A stretch of DNA of 64,000 nt, taken from positions 62,001 to 126,000 of the forward strand of contig NZ_JACJPI010000029.1 of the NCBI RefSeq assembly GCF_014695975.1, read 5' to 3'. Below the pieces are notes generated by a model. That model searched no databases. It was not told the DNA's origin and worked only from the letters and a program-made list of their open reading frames with translations. Shown one piece after another: positions 35,669 through 43,947 of the stretch; the stretch's first letter is position 1, and every line of letters starts with the position of its first letter. This DNA comes from Leptolyngbya sp. FACHB-321 (GTDB taxonomy: Bacteria; Cyanobacteriota; Cyanobacteriia; Leptolyngbyales; Leptolyngbyaceae). A program made the position numbers and the translations under genes.

Positions 35669-35989
35669 CTAAGGCGCGATCGAGGGCAAGATGGTCACGC
35701 TAAAACAGGTTTGCCCAGCCGCACTGGTAACTTGAAGCTGCCCGTCTAAATGTTCAGTGAGTTTCTTCACTAAGGCTAAGCCTAAACCAGTGCCACCTTG
35801 CTTCCAAGGGTCAGCATGAGGAATCCGGTAGAACTTATCAAAAATATGAGGAAGTGCAGCGGCAGGAATTTCGGTGCCAAAGTTACACACTTGAATGTGA
35901 ATGGCGGCTGACTCCCTACGGGCTGTGAAGGTGATCGTTTCCCCAGGCGGCGTATATTTGGTCACTTCCTGCGAGCACTGATGCCACAA
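35669..35989 (-). pseudogene. Histidine kinase C-terminal fragment (HATPase)
   Basis: Only the end of a sensor kinase is left: KYTPPGETITFTA is the end of the N box region, PHIFDKFYRIPHADPWKQ is the F box and GGTGLGLALVKKLTEHLDG the G2 box. The H box, sensor domains and the true start are missing, and the sequence to the right no longer aligns with a kinase. It cannot act as a kinase alone. Confidence 0.75.
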
Positions 35990-36008
35990 ACGTCGCTAGC
36001 GTTCTTCT

Positions 36009-36203
36009 ATGAAATGCGAAAGAGTCCGGTCCGGCGAAGATGAGCACAGCAACATTCTTGACTGCACCGAACCGGGTGAAGCAGCAGGCGCGATCGCCGT
36101 TGCGATGAAACATTTAGATGGCATCGAAGCCACCTTCAAGGCAGGGGCACTCATGACGCAAACAGCTAAACTGGAAAATATTTGGGCACGTCACATTGCT
36201 TGA
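36009..36203 (+). other. Possible fragment of an unrecognised gene
   Basis: An open frame of 64 codons whose second half (EPGEAAGAIAVAMKHLDGIEA, AGALMTQTAKLENIWARH) has the composition of real protein and a clean stop. I cannot place it in a family, and its first 20 codons overlap kinase-fragment flanking sequence. It may be the 3' end of a lost gene. Confidence 0.25.
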
Positions 36204-36248
36204 GGCGAGTCAGATCCACCAGCATTGCTTGAGTCCTTGGAGCATCGC

Positions 36249-37118
36249 ATGACCATTACAAAGCTAGTTGGTTTGCTCCTGGTTGCTGCCGCTGTGGCAA
36301 CGGCCGGTCAAGCGCTTTCAACGAAAATGACCACGCAACGGCTTCAAGGGCAAGTGACTGATGCTCTAGCTCAAGCACACTATCCCCAAGCCGAGCAGAC
36401 GGTACGACAACTGCTCACGCACGATCCAAATAATAGTGAGGCCTATGCACTGCTAGGTACAGCGCTAGGTGGACAAAGCCGAGAGCAAGAAGCAGCCGTG
36501 GCGTTTCGACAAGCCATTCAGCTGGCGCCAGAGAATCCAACCTATTACTGGTTCCTAGTACAGGAGTTGCTGCGATTACGGCGAGTGCATGAGGCGATCG
36601 CGGTCTATCAACAAGGCCTTAGCCAAAATCCCCACTCTTCGCCGTTGTATGAGCTGTTTGTCAACTTCTTGTCTGAGCAAAAACAGCTTGAGCCAGCAGT
36701 GGCTCTCTGTCAGGAGGGCAGCATTCCACCGCCCGCTGCGATTGCTTATGCACGTTTAGCCCAACTACTGGCTGACAATCAGCGTGAGCAGGATGCGATC
36801 ACCTGCTACTGGCAAGCCATTCAACAGTCGCCTAAAGATCTGGTGAATCATCTTCGGCTGGCCAAACTCTTGAGGCAAGAGCAGCAATTCGATGCAGCCA
36901 TCTCACTCTATCGGGAGGCACTCCAGCGTCCGTTCATTCAGCAGTATCCGCGGCAACATCTCTTCATCCGTCGAGATTTAGTTCAAATCCTACTTGAGCA
37001 GAAAAACACAGCGGCTGCCCTGGTCGAGTGTCAGCAAATTCTACAGATTGACCCGACGGATGCCTATGCACTACGAACTTTAGAGATGGTGCAGCGGCAA
37101 CAGAAGCAAGTTTCTTAA
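36249..37118 (+). CDS. TPR-repeat protein with N-terminal membrane segment
   Basis: About 289 residues from the ATG at 36249; a TTG at 36225 is in frame. The N-terminus MTITKLVGLLLVAAAVATAG is a signal anchor or signal peptide. From about residue 40 the protein is made of tetratricopeptide repeats: ALLGTALGGQSREQEAAVAF, IAVYQQGLSQNPHSS, AITCYWQAIQQSPKDL, AISLYREALQR and AALVECQQILQIDP. It is likely a protein-interaction scaffold at the membrane or in the periplasm. No partner is evident from the neighbours. It lies just outside the cassette-like array, and its downstream sequence has only a weak attC-like palindrome. Confidence 0.8.
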   Translation: MTITKLVGLLLVAAAVATAGQALSTKMTTQRLQGQVTDALAQAHYPQAEQTVRQLLTHDPNNSEAYALLGTALGGQSREQEAAVAFRQAIQLAPENPTYYWFLVQELLRLRRVHEAIAVYQQGLSQNPHSSPLYELFVNFLSEQKQLEPAVALCQEGSIPPPAAIAYARLAQLLADNQREQDAITCYWQAIQQSPKDLVNHLRLAKLLRQEQQFDAAISLYREALQRPFIQQYPRQHLFIRRDLVQILLEQKNTAAALVECQQILQIDPTDAYALRTLEMVQRQQKQVS

Positions 37119-37172
37119 GCAACACAAAGTCTGTTGTTGGAGAGTGAAAGCTGTATAGCTTTTCTGACTGCC

Positions 37173-37264
37173 GCTTAACGATCGCTGCAATCATTTTTCT
37201 TGTAAGCACGATCAGCCCTGCCCAAACCTGGACCAGCGGGCGCATCCATGCAGAAAGTTATGCG
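37173..37264 (-). repeat. Weak attC-like site (leftmost)
   Basis: On the minus strand a GCATAAC box starts the site and GTTAAGC ends it, 92 bp apart. A CTGCA motif near each end allows partial pairing, but inner pairing is poor. It lies about 87 bp after the stop of the minus-strand gene at 37351-37770. Listed as a degenerate site only because spacing and boxes fit the others. Confidence 0.35.
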
Positions 37265-37350
37265 GGCCGGAGACCCATTCGTGCAATTTGGTAGCACGAC
37301 CAGCTTCAAAGGTGCTCTAGAAGGGGGGTTCAGGATTCACCTGTTTGGGG

Positions 37351-37770
37351 CTACTTTCCAGCATTGAGTGGTACTTCTAGAACGAAGGAATGCGGCTTTG
37401 AACCTCTTAAAATTAGATCAAAACGTAGGATGATACTAAATTGCACGAATGGGTCTCCGATCCGTTGCAGCTTCAGTTTTATTGTGACTTTATGACAACC
37501 CTTGTTCTCTGGAATAAAAGTTGTTCCAAAATTTGGATCTCCATTTTCTTCCACTTGATTCGTGGTTAGTGGTTGCCATGTAGTGAAGGTTCCAGTTCGA
37601 TTGTCACCGAATACATTTGGCTGCACTATTTGATATTCAATCATTTCTAGCGTAATGTAGTCATCGTTCAAACCGACAATAGCCCAAAGGTAAGTTTTAC
37701 GTGCGGCATGATTATTGCCACTAGCCCATGCAGAGACTTCCACGCCGTTTGATAATATCCAGTTTGTCAT
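37351..37770 (-). CDS. Hypothetical protein, cassette-borne
   Basis: 139 residues with no domain that I recognise. It begins MTNWILSNGVEVSAWASGNN and is rich in beta-prone segments (KTYLWAIVGLNDDYITLEM, KVTIKLKLQRIGDPFVQF, FSIILRFDLIL). No signal peptide or membrane helix. It sits alone between two attC-like palindromes on the minus strand, as typical orphan genes of integron cassettes do. Function unknown. Confidence 0.55.
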   Translation of the reverse strand: MTNWILSNGVEVSAWASGNNHAARKTYLWAIVGLNDDYITLEMIEYQIVQPNVFGDNRTGTFTTWQPLTTNQVEENGDPNFGTTFIPENKGCHKVTIKLKLQRIGDPFVQFSIILRFDLILRGSKPHSFVLEVPLNAGK

Positions 37771-37893
37771 CCTAATCCCTGAAATAGAGATTAGTAGTGA
37801 AGTGATCGAACACCACCGAACAAGAAAAAATTTTAGAGGTAAGGATTAGTACCATTAGCAGATCAACAGTCACCTACCCATGCACGATTTTCA

Positions 37894-37979
37894 GCATAAC
37901 GTTCCGGTTGAGCGGCTGCCGATACCTCTGCCACAATGCCGACCGACTTTACCAGTCCACTCCAACCGGGTTGTTAGGC
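37894..37979 (-). repeat. attC-like site (86 bp)
   Basis: Minus strand: GCCTAAC, four-base spacer, CGGTTGGAGTGG ... CCGCTCAACCGG, four-base spacer, GTTATGC. The arms pair with one extra G in the gene-proximal arm (GGTTGGAG against GGTTGAG). This matches the R''-L''-L'-R' layout and the extrahelical base of integron attC sites. The TAA stop of the small gene remnant at 37974-38039 lies inside the GCCTAAC box. Confidence 0.72.
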
Positions 37980-38039
37980 GGATGGGTTGAAATGACAAAG
38001 TTGCTTTAGCCCCTTCAGATTTTCCCAATGTTCAGACAT
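37974..38039 (-). pseudogene. 3' remnant of a SnoaL-like cassette gene
   Basis: A 21-codon frame on the minus strand reads NLKGLKQLCHFNPSA and ends in the attC-like box. It is clearly homologous to the last 15 residues of the complete gene at 39038-39484 (NLNGLKQLGHFNPPA). So the tail and attC of a second SnoaL-like cassette survive here without the rest of the gene. Confidence 0.65.
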
Positions 38040-38096
38040 TTCCACCTTCCTAATAGTAAACTTCACTCTTCATTCTGTAGATAAAGTGTGTGCTTG

Positions 38097-38924
38097 TTAG
38101 GGAGCGATACCATCAACAGTCCATAAATAAGCACTAAATTTGCAGTATTCCTTAAAACCAAGCCTACGATAAACATTCAAACCCATATGCGATGAATGCA
38201 GAATACCGAATCGGTAGCCCATTTCTCGTGCATTAAGTAGCGGAGTTAAGGTAACAGCCGCACCAATCCCCTGACGTCGTGCTTTTGGGAGGGTAGCAAC
38301 ACCGTAGATTCCTGCCACTCTGCCTCCCAACGCCAGCCATGAAGTTGCTACAGGCTTGCCATCTAACGTGGCCAGGTAATAATGCCACGAACCGTTTGGA
38401 TCAAAACCCAACTGAGTATGAACATCACAGATTGGGTCACGTGCAATATCAGGAATATCATAACCAGTTACGAAAACATCAATCCATTGCTCAAATGCCT
38501 CTAGATCATTAACTCGTTCAATGATCAGATTGGAAGAACTAAATGTCTCCGAATTTAATGTCAACAAGTCAATCGCCATCCCGGGAACATCTTCCACATG
38601 AATTAATCCATAAGATTCCAAAAGCCTTCTCAAACTTGCTGGACTGGCACTTAGGCAAATAAACCAAAACATGGGTAGTTGTCGTACTTTGAAGTGAGCC
38701 ATTATTTCGAAAATTTTCCTGTCTACTTCATCAGCACTAAGGTGTGTACGAATGACTATGTTGTAGAACGGAAAAGGAACTTTTGTTGTGTACCACAACA
38801 ATTCTACGCTTTCGTAAACCTGCCCCTGAGATGTGCGTCCAAGCTGTGAAAAAGTTTCCACGAAATTAGCCTCAATAGCTTCAATCAAAGCTGACTCAGA
38901 GAAATTTTTCAGAATCTCCCTCAT
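38097..38924 (-). CDS. GNAT-family N-acetyltransferase
   Basis: 275 residues. The C-terminal half is a GNAT domain: GGRVAGIYGVATLPKARRQG carries motif A (RRQGIG, acetyl-CoA pyrophosphate binding), followed by YRFGILHSSHMGLNVYRRLGF, the usual motif B. The N-terminal 120 residues may be a degenerate second GNAT-like half. The stop codon TAA is embedded in CCCTAAC, a box like the R'' end of attC. The substrate cannot be predicted. A common cargo type in integron cassettes. Confidence 0.85.
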   Translation of the reverse strand: MREILKNFSESALIEAIEANFVETFSQLGRTSQGQVYESVELLWYTTKVPFPFYNIVIRTHLSADEVDRKIFEIMAHFKVRQLPMFWFICLSASPASLRRLLESYGLIHVEDVPGMAIDLLTLNSETFSSSNLIIERVNDLEAFEQWIDVFVTGYDIPDIARDPICDVHTQLGFDPNGSWHYYLATLDGKPVATSWLALGGRVAGIYGVATLPKARRQGIGAAVTLTPLLNAREMGYRFGILHSSHMGLNVYRRLGFKEYCKFSAYLWTVDGIAP

Positions 38925-38961
38925 GAATTGGCTTCCCTCCTCTTGTATGGCTAGAATTTCT

Positions 38962-39043
38962 GCTTAACGACTCAAATCGGGGTAGCAGATCACCTCAGCA
39001 ACTCCACCAGCAGACTTCAACCATCCGCTACGAATTGTTAGGC
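38962..39043 (-). repeat. attC-like site (82 bp)
   Basis: Minus strand: GCCTAAC at the gene side and GTTAAGC at the far side. Both boxes fit RYYYAAC/GTTRRRY. Inner arms with GTAGCGGAT and its partner GATCTGCTAC can pair, although the spacers differ in length. The TAA stop of the SnoaL-like gene (39038-39040) lies inside the GCCTAAC box. Confidence 0.65.
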
Positions 39044-39484
39044 GGGTGGATTGAAATGTCCCAGTTGCTTGAGCCCGTTCAGATTGTCCCACTCTGCCCA
39101 CGCTTCCACAATTTGCCCATTCTGCATCCGATAGATGGCAATATAGTTCGCTGTCAATTTCCTACCACTTGGTGGATACGATCCCATCCAACCTTGTTGT
39201 GTTCCCTGGAATCGCTGCCGAACTGCTACTTTATCTCCTTCAGCAAGGATATCTTCGATACTTTCAAATGCATCAGGAAATGTTGCCAGTTCACGATGGA
39301 GAAACTCCTTTAGCTCATCTCGACCACAAATTCCAGGTTCACCAGCAGCGTAGCTATGTCGCACAAAGTCGGTGGCCACTAGTTCATCAAGCTTCTTCCA
39401 GTTTTGTTCATTAATTGCATCAACAAACTCTTGAATAAGAGCTTTATGACGGTCAGTTTCCTCTTTGTCTTTACTCTGAATCAT
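39038..39484 (-). CDS. SnoaL-like / ester-cyclase-type protein
   Basis: 148 residues of the NTF2-like SnoaL family: FVDAINEQNWKKLDELVATD, FVRHSYAAGEPG, LKEFLHRELATFPDAFESIED, EGDKVAVRQRFQGTQQG and GQIVEAWAEWDNLNGLKQLG are all characteristic. Members are small dimeric barrels that bind hydrophobic ligands or isomerise/cyclise them; many are of unknown substrate. It ends inside an attC-like box and is preceded on the right by an inverted repeat. A 3' remnant of a homologue lies at 37974-38039. Confidence 0.85.
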   Translation of the reverse strand: MIQSKDKEETDRHKALIQEFVDAINEQNWKKLDELVATDFVRHSYAAGEPGICGRDELKEFLHRELATFPDAFESIEDILAEGDKVAVRQRFQGTQQGWMGSYPPSGRKLTANYIAIYRMQNGQIVEAWAEWDNLNGLKQLGHFNPPA

Positions 39485-39543
39485 TTGGGTTACTCTCGCT
39501 GTTTTGAATCAAACTTTGATGGGTTCTCCTCGTTGTATTTCTC

Positions 39544-39628
39544 GCCTATTAGTAGAATTCTTAAACGCGGGTAATTTCTTGAATTCAGCCAACTAATAGT
39601 TACGTTCTGATACAGCAACTTGTTATGT
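39544..39628 (-). repeat. Degenerate attC-like site / inverted repeat
   Basis: An inverted repeat (CTATTAGTAGAATTC at 39546-39560 and GAATTCAGCCAACTAATAG at 39581-39599) lies between the OsmC-like and SnoaL-like genes. Minus-strand ACATAAC overlaps the OsmC stop, and AATAGGC lies 85 bp away where GTTAGGC would be expected. Length fits the other sites; boxes and arms are decayed. Confidence 0.35.
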
Positions 39629-40090
39629 TGCAACTGCTTCAACAATAATCTCTGTCTTTACTGAATTTGCGAGAAAACAACTATGATGGGCTTCATCATG
39701 CATTTCCTCGACTTGTTTGGTGGTAGGCAAGTTGTCTCCAGCAAAAATCACCTGTGGACGAAGGCTAACTCTTGTGATTGCAAGCTTGCCACCCTCACTT
39801 TTGTTCATTAAACCAATTGCATGATCAGTGTAGCTCTCAACGACAAACTTCTTTTTTGCTGCAATAGAGAGAAACCAGAGCATGTGACAGCTTGATAGAG
39901 AAGCAATAAAAGCTTCTTCGGGGTCAACACAGGCAGCATTAGAATATGGCACAGGAACTACATGCGGCGAGGAGGAAGCAAGAATCTCGGCTCCTCCGTC
40001 AAATTTCCAAATATGTTCACGACTGTATTGGTTGTCAGTGAACGTAGCTTGGTTGCGCTGCCATTGCACAACTGCGATATGCTCAGACAT
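39623..40090 (-). CDS. OsmC/Ohr-family peroxide-related protein
   Basis: 155 residues from the ATG at 40090 (MSEHIAVVQWQRNQATFTD). A much longer upstream extension in frame crosses an attC-like site and is rejected. The two conserved cysteines are present: EAFIASLSSCHMLWFL and EAHHSCFLANSV. OsmC/Ohr proteins reduce organic hydroperoxides with these cysteines; this one looks closest to the OsmC-like YhfA/SACOL1771 branch. Its TAA stop lies within ACATAAC, a decayed attC-type box. Isolated on the minus strand between two attC-like sites. Confidence 0.88.
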   Translation of the reverse strand: MSEHIAVVQWQRNQATFTDNQYSREHIWKFDGGAEILASSSPHVVPVPYSNAACVDPEEAFIASLSSCHMLWFLSIAAKKKFVVESYTDHAIGLMNKSEGGKLAITRVSLRPQVIFAGDNLPTTKQVEEMHDEAHHSCFLANSVKTEIIVEAVAT

Positions 40091-40203
40091 TGTTGCTATC
40101 CCGGTACAAAACTTTACTCTGACTCCTCGATATTTAGATGCTAACTTGACTCTCAACACCGACAAATAATTTTTTGGGTTGCAACCCACCACAGCGTAAA
40201 GCC

Positions 40204-40290
40204 GCCTAACATACCGCCCACCCGCTGCAAATAGCCTCTGCATCATACCCAATTGCCCTACTCGGTCAGTGTGCAGCGGGCTTGTTAGGC
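40204..40290 (-). repeat. attC-like site (87 bp)
   Basis: GCCTAAC at 40204 and GTTAGGC at 40284 give perfectly complementary end boxes. Inner arms CCCGCTGCA and TGCAGCGGG pair perfectly, with unequal spacers (3 and 10 bases). It lies just after the broken gene at 40299-40586 on the minus strand. Confidence 0.68.
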
Positions 40291-40298
40291 AATGATTG

Positions 40299-40586
40299 TC
40301 AACCAACAATGCGATCGGGATTGCCAGCGCCAGCCAGCCATCTGCTAATAATACCGTGCGGGTCACAACAATTCTGAAGTCGCACAAGCTCACACGCCAG
40401 TGCATCGTGTCCGAAGTCAACGAGATGCTCAGCCAGCGACAAAAGTGGAATATCTTCATGCCCCTAAAGCAACGACGCTACATCGTTCGGACTGTCCTGA
40501 GCAAGTCTTCGTACCTCATAGCCAGGTAGATGATCAAGCAAGTCGTTCAGTTGCTCAGTTGTCAGCGGCGGCAATGATGGCGGCTT
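40299..40586 (-). pseudogene. Broken cassette gene interrupted by IS630
   Basis: The minus strand reads LPPLTTEQLNDLLDHLPGYEV, then a TAG at 40464-40466, then IPLLSLAEHLVDFGHDALA, then CELVRLQNCCDPHGIISRW and a TGA stop near the attC-like site. The composition is that of a real small helical protein that I do not recognise. Its 5' end is cut off by the IS630 insertion; about ten codons appear to continue on the other side of the element (41712-41740). Confidence 0.5.
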
Positions 40587-41711
40587 TAATACCAACTTAA
40601 ATGAGCTATAGGGCAGATGAACTAGACGGAGAGAGCTGTTTCAAGCCTTCTACTGATCGCGGGTGTGACCGATCTGGCAGAACAGTTGCGCCAAGTCGAA
40701 ATGCCAACAGCTAAAGAACGCTTGCCAGTCCTTTACTGGCTCAAACAGGACAAGGCACCGAGTATCAGTGCCATTGCCAAAGCGGTCGGAAAACATCGAA
40801 ACACGGTGCAAACCTGGTGATGGCATTACCGAGCAGGTGGTGTGCCAGCGATGTTGGCGGTCAAGAAACCCCAGGGGGGTGTGCGAGTCATTCCTCAGTG
40901 GGCAGAAACGGCTTTAGCAAAGCGCTTACAGGAAAGTCACGGGTTCCACAGCTGTGGCGCGGTGCAACAGTGGCTAGCCGAAACGCTGGGGGTGGAAGCG
41001 GAGTATCACGCGGTCGATCCGATGACACGCCACCGACTCAAAGCCAAGCTCAAGGTCGCACGGCCTCAACATGACAAGCAAGACAGTGTGCAGCGCTCTG
41101 CCTTTCAGCAAACCTTGCAGACGACCTCAGACTGTTGAGCCAGCATGACCGCCAGGGACGGCAGGAGGAGCGAGCGATCCGCTACTTTGCACAGGATGAG
41201 AGCCGCTTTGGACTCAAAACCATCATCGGACGCTTGATCACCGCGTGTGGTGTCAAACCGCTTGGCGCTTGGCCGTGGTTATTCAAAGCGTTTTGGCTTT
41301 ACGGTGGGGTTGAACCAGCGACAGGAGCATCCTTCTTCTTGCAATTTTCTCATGTCGATACCGCATGCTACCAGCGGTTTTTGGACGCGTTCGCCCAAGC
41401 ATATCCTGATAGTCTCAACATTCTTCAAGTGGACAACGGACGCTTTCACAAGGGCAAAGACTTGGTTGTACCAGAGAACATCGTCTTGTTGTTCCAACCG
41501 CCTTACTGTCCAGAGTTAAACCCAAGTGAGCGCCTGTGGGAATATCTCAAGGCAGAGCTCAAGTGGGCTGCGTTCAAAACCCTGACGCAACTGCAAACCA
41601 AAGTTGCTCAACTCCTTGCTGAGTTAACACCAGCCATCGTTGCTTCCGTCACAGGTTACCCCTTCATCTTGGATGCTCTATCGGCCTTGAACGCCGTTTC
41701 AATTGGTATTA
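40587..41711 (+). mobile_element. IS630-family insertion sequence
   Basis: About 1.1 kb with matching ends: TAATACCAACTTAAA on the left and TTTCAATTGGTATTA on the right. TA sits at both borders, as expected for IS630 target duplication. It encodes a transposase split in two frames. It is inserted in a small minus-strand gene of the cassette-like array. A diverged, truncated relative lies at 34672-35165. Confidence 0.82.
40665..41138 (+). pseudogene. IS630 transposase, N-terminal part with in-frame TGA
   Basis: From GTG at 40665 the frame reads LAEQLRQVEMPTAKERL then ISAIAKAVGKHRNTVQTW, a helix-turn-helix typical of IS630 transposases, and then meets TGA at 40818-40820. After the stop the same frame goes on with MLAVKKPQGGVRVIPQWAET up to 41138. 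The stop means this part is probably not made in full. Confidence 0.7.
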
Positions 41712-41746
41712 AAAGAAGCAGCCATGACAAAGCTTTAGCCACTTAA
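41135..41746 (+). CDS. IS630 transposase, C-terminal DDE part
   Basis: 203 residues in the -1 frame relative to the N-terminal part, overlapping it by four bases (TTGA). It holds the DDE/DDD catalytic half: FAQDESRFGLKT (first Asp), NILQVDNGRFHKGK (second Asp) and QPPYCPELNPSERLWEYLK (third acid). IS630 transposases can be made by frameshifting between two frames, but the nonsense codon upstream suggests that this copy is inactive. The frame ends about 35 bp beyond the right end of the element. Confidence 0.75.
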   Translation: MSQHDRQGRQEERAIRYFAQDESRFGLKTIIGRLITACGVKPLGAWPWLFKAFWLYGGVEPATGASFFLQFSHVDTACYQRFLDAFAQAYPDSLNILQVDNGRFHKGKDLVVPENIVLLFQPPYCPELNPSERLWEYLKAELKWAAFKTLTQLQTKVAQLLAELTPAIVASVTGYPFILDALSALNAVSIGIKRSSHDKALAT

Positions 41747-42072
41747 GGACATTCAAGTACTCTTTGCCTTGGGATGATTGGTATAAACCATATGCCATCT
41801 CCTTATGTGTATGAACATGCCTTGCGAAGACAGAAGGAAGCTAAGGTAACTTAGCCCCTCCTGTTCTAGCGGTCATGCAATCGGTGTGATTACCGTCTTA
41901 GCAAGGGAGCAGTACAGGCTCGGTTGTGAAGTGAAGGTCTGATCCAGCCTGCTTTGCAGCCATGCTAAAAGGGCAACAAGCGCTTGTCTTAACGCCGTTT
42001 ACCAGGATGTTAATTAGGATCATCCACGAGCGCTCGTCCCTCAGTGTTTAGATCCAGTGCTTCACGCCGCAC
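41747..42072. other. Intergenic stretch between IS630 and the PRC gene
   Basis: About 325 bp with no gene, attC-like palindrome or RNA that I can identify. It includes the region downstream of the minus-strand PRC/DUF2382 gene. Confidence 0.5.
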
Positions 42073-42852
42073 CTAGTCTTCAACGTGGACAGTCTCTTGC
42101 TTCACTTCCTTACGCACGCTCACCGCTTCCCGCACAAAGGCTTCTTTGTGGATGTCGGGGGTTTCCTCGTAAACCTCAACTCGGGCCACTTCGCCTTGGT
42201 CAAAGGTAGCTTCACCCACTGCAACCGGTCTCCCTGCAGCGTCAGCAGTGCGCTCAATCACGACCCGCTCTTTTGCAACTGGCACTTGCACCGTTGCCGG
42301 CTCAGTTTCGACGTGCTTGCCGACAGCGACTTCACCAGTTTTCTGTCGCCGTTTATGCGCAATCAGGCGCTCTTCGTACAACTTCAAGCTTTGATGGTCC
42401 CGCTCGTTCATGCCGTACAGCGCTGGATCCTGCTCATAACGGTAGCCGTCTCGCTCGTCACGACTAGAAGCAACGGTACGATCAAGGTCTCGGTCAGAGG
42501 CGAGAGGGCGGTAAGCGCCGCGCACTCGCTCTTCATAGCCGTAGTCAAGGTTGCTTTCATTGGTAAATGCTGGCAGTGCTTCCACTTGCGCTCGCGTCAA
42601 ACCATCAGCGAAGGTCCGACGTTGGTTGTAGTCAATACGGGCTTGACCGATTGGCAGCAAGACCTTTTTACCAAAAATCCAGGCACCGGTGTTGATGACC
42701 AAATAGCGGAACTGCCCCTCGTCATCTACGAGTAAATCATCAACAGAGCCAATCTTGTCATTAGCACTGTAGAAATCAAAGCCAACAAGATCTCGGTCAT
42801 CGAAATGGTGGCGATAGTCTGGATCAAAAGCCTTAATGCGATGCAGTGACAT
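42073..42852 (-). CDS. PRC-barrel and DUF2382 stress-response protein
   Basis: 259 residues. The N-terminal PRC barrel (about 15-85) has LVGFDFYSANDKIGSVDDLLVDDEGQ in two short blocks and RYLVINTGAWIFGKK. The C-terminal domain (about 140-255) is DUF2382/YsnF-like: LKLYEERLIAHKRRQKTGEV, KERVVIERTADAAGRP, RVEVYEETPDIHKEAFV and VSVRKEVKQETVHVE. Such proteins are common in cyanobacteria and Deinococcus and are linked to stress tolerance, with unknown chemistry. It is between the IS630 copy and the recombinase remnants; no attC-like site adjoins it. Confidence 0.88.
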   Translation of the reverse strand: MSLHRIKAFDPDYRHHFDDRDLVGFDFYSANDKIGSVDDLLVDDEGQFRYLVINTGAWIFGKKVLLPIGQARIDYNQRRTFADGLTRAQVEALPAFTNESNLDYGYEERVRGAYRPLASDRDLDRTVASSRDERDGYRYEQDPALYGMNERDHQSLKLYEERLIAHKRRQKTGEVAVGKHVETEPATVQVPVAKERVVIERTADAAGRPVAVGEATFDQGEVARVEVYEETPDIHKEAFVREAVSVRKEVKQETVHVED

Positions 42853-43172
42853 AAAAAATCCTCCTAAATCCTGTCAAAAAAAGACTGACGTAGCTCAATA
42901 TGCAATCTTGGTTTCTAGCAGTTGCATGTTTCTGAGCGGTGAGAGTCAAGGCCGGCGCGAGATTGTCAACGGGGACGAAAAGAAAGCCAAGCAAGAAGGT
43001 GCGTCGTATCTCTGTAGTGCACTGATCTAGCACAACCCTAACAACCCAAAGTGGCGCTCTCCTCTACCGGTTGTCATAGCTTGCAGAGAGCCAGGAATAT
43101 CGATGCAGACTTATGCAAATTCAAGCCCACTTCAAGAAAGATGCGGTCGCTCCTTCAGGAAAGAGGCAGCTG
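42853..43172. other. Upstream region of the PRC gene
   Basis: About 320 bp holding the probable promoter of the minus-strand PRC/DUF2382 gene (AGGAGG-like GGAGGA lies just upstream of its start). I see no other gene. Confidence 0.45.
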
Positions 43173-43658
43173 CTACTCAGCTAGTTCTCTAGCAATAGCC
43201 ATCAAATTGTCAATAATTTTTTGATTCTTGTCGTTACGCGTGCCATCAAGACGGGCTGAGAACACGGTGATGATCTCCAGAATGTCTTCAGCGATGTCGT
43301 CCTCAAAGTCTTCTAACAAGTTGATGTTCCTAATCACCACTTCGGTTTGAAAGTGCTCGCACAGAGCAAAGACTAGATCAACGCCAAAGCGCAATAGGCG
43401 ATCCCGGTTGGTCATCACTAAACGCTCGACGTTACCATCACAAAGGCGCTGGATCAGCCTTCGCAAACCACTTTTGTGATCGTTCACCCCAGAACCAAGG
43501 TCTTGAATCAGCTCGTAGTCCCAGTTGTGCTTCGTACAGAAAGACGGCAGATGATTGCTTTGCGCCTTCGGGTCTTGCTTCTGACTCTGATGCGACACCC
43601 GAGCGTAGGCAAGGGTCACGCGATCAGAGTATTGATAACTTTCAATTAATTGCCGCAC
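43173..43658 (-). pseudogene. IS607-type serine recombinase (TnpA), N-terminally truncated
   Basis: 161 residues with TLAYARVSHQSQKQDPKAQ (active-site serine region), YELIQDLGSGVNDHKSGL and NVERLVMTNRDRLLRFG, the catalytic core of IS607-family resolvase-like transposases. The usual N-terminal MerR-type helix-turn-helix is absent; an in-frame stop lies directly upstream of the GTG start. No TnpB gene is next to it. It is probably a decayed relic. Confidence 0.72.
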
Positions 43659-43756
43659 TCAAGAGGAAGCGCAAGATTGCCTCGTAACTGGCATCAGCAC
43701 TCAAAGCCTTACACAGCAAGTAGTTTTACTTTTTTAGCCACTTGCCCGTCTGCTGC

Positions 43757-43940
43757 CACCCGCAACGGTACAAACTGCACAAGATGATTAGCAGCAGTGA
43801 TCAATCACTCTGCTCCTCACGCTTGCGTTGCTGCTGCTGTGCCTCAAGCTGGAGTAAAAGCAGCAAGATCACAGGCTAAAAGTCAAGCAAAGAAGAGCTT
43901 TCAGGCAATGTGCTACTTAATTGTCAGGAACGGTGTCAGC
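43757..43940 (+). repeat. Dispersed repeat A, copy 1
   Basis: About 185 bp beginning GCCACCCGCAACGGTACAA and including GATCAATCACTCTGCTCCTCA, with clear similarity to 51838-52025 (some small indels). In both copies a frame ending SFQA.(C/W)YLIV(R)(N/H)GV can be read, so it may derive from an old gene. It runs up to the start of the resolvase pseudogene. Confidence 0.7.
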
Positions 43941-43947
43941 CCCCATC

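Noticed and set aside
39623-40459. A 278-codon version of the OsmC-like gene
   Set aside because: The first 123 codons cross an attC-like site and part of another broken gene; the OsmC fold starts at ATG 40090.
43030-43115. A further attC-like site upstream of the PRC gene
   Set aside because: Box-like ends (GCACAAC and CTTATGC) occur, but the inner arms do not pair.
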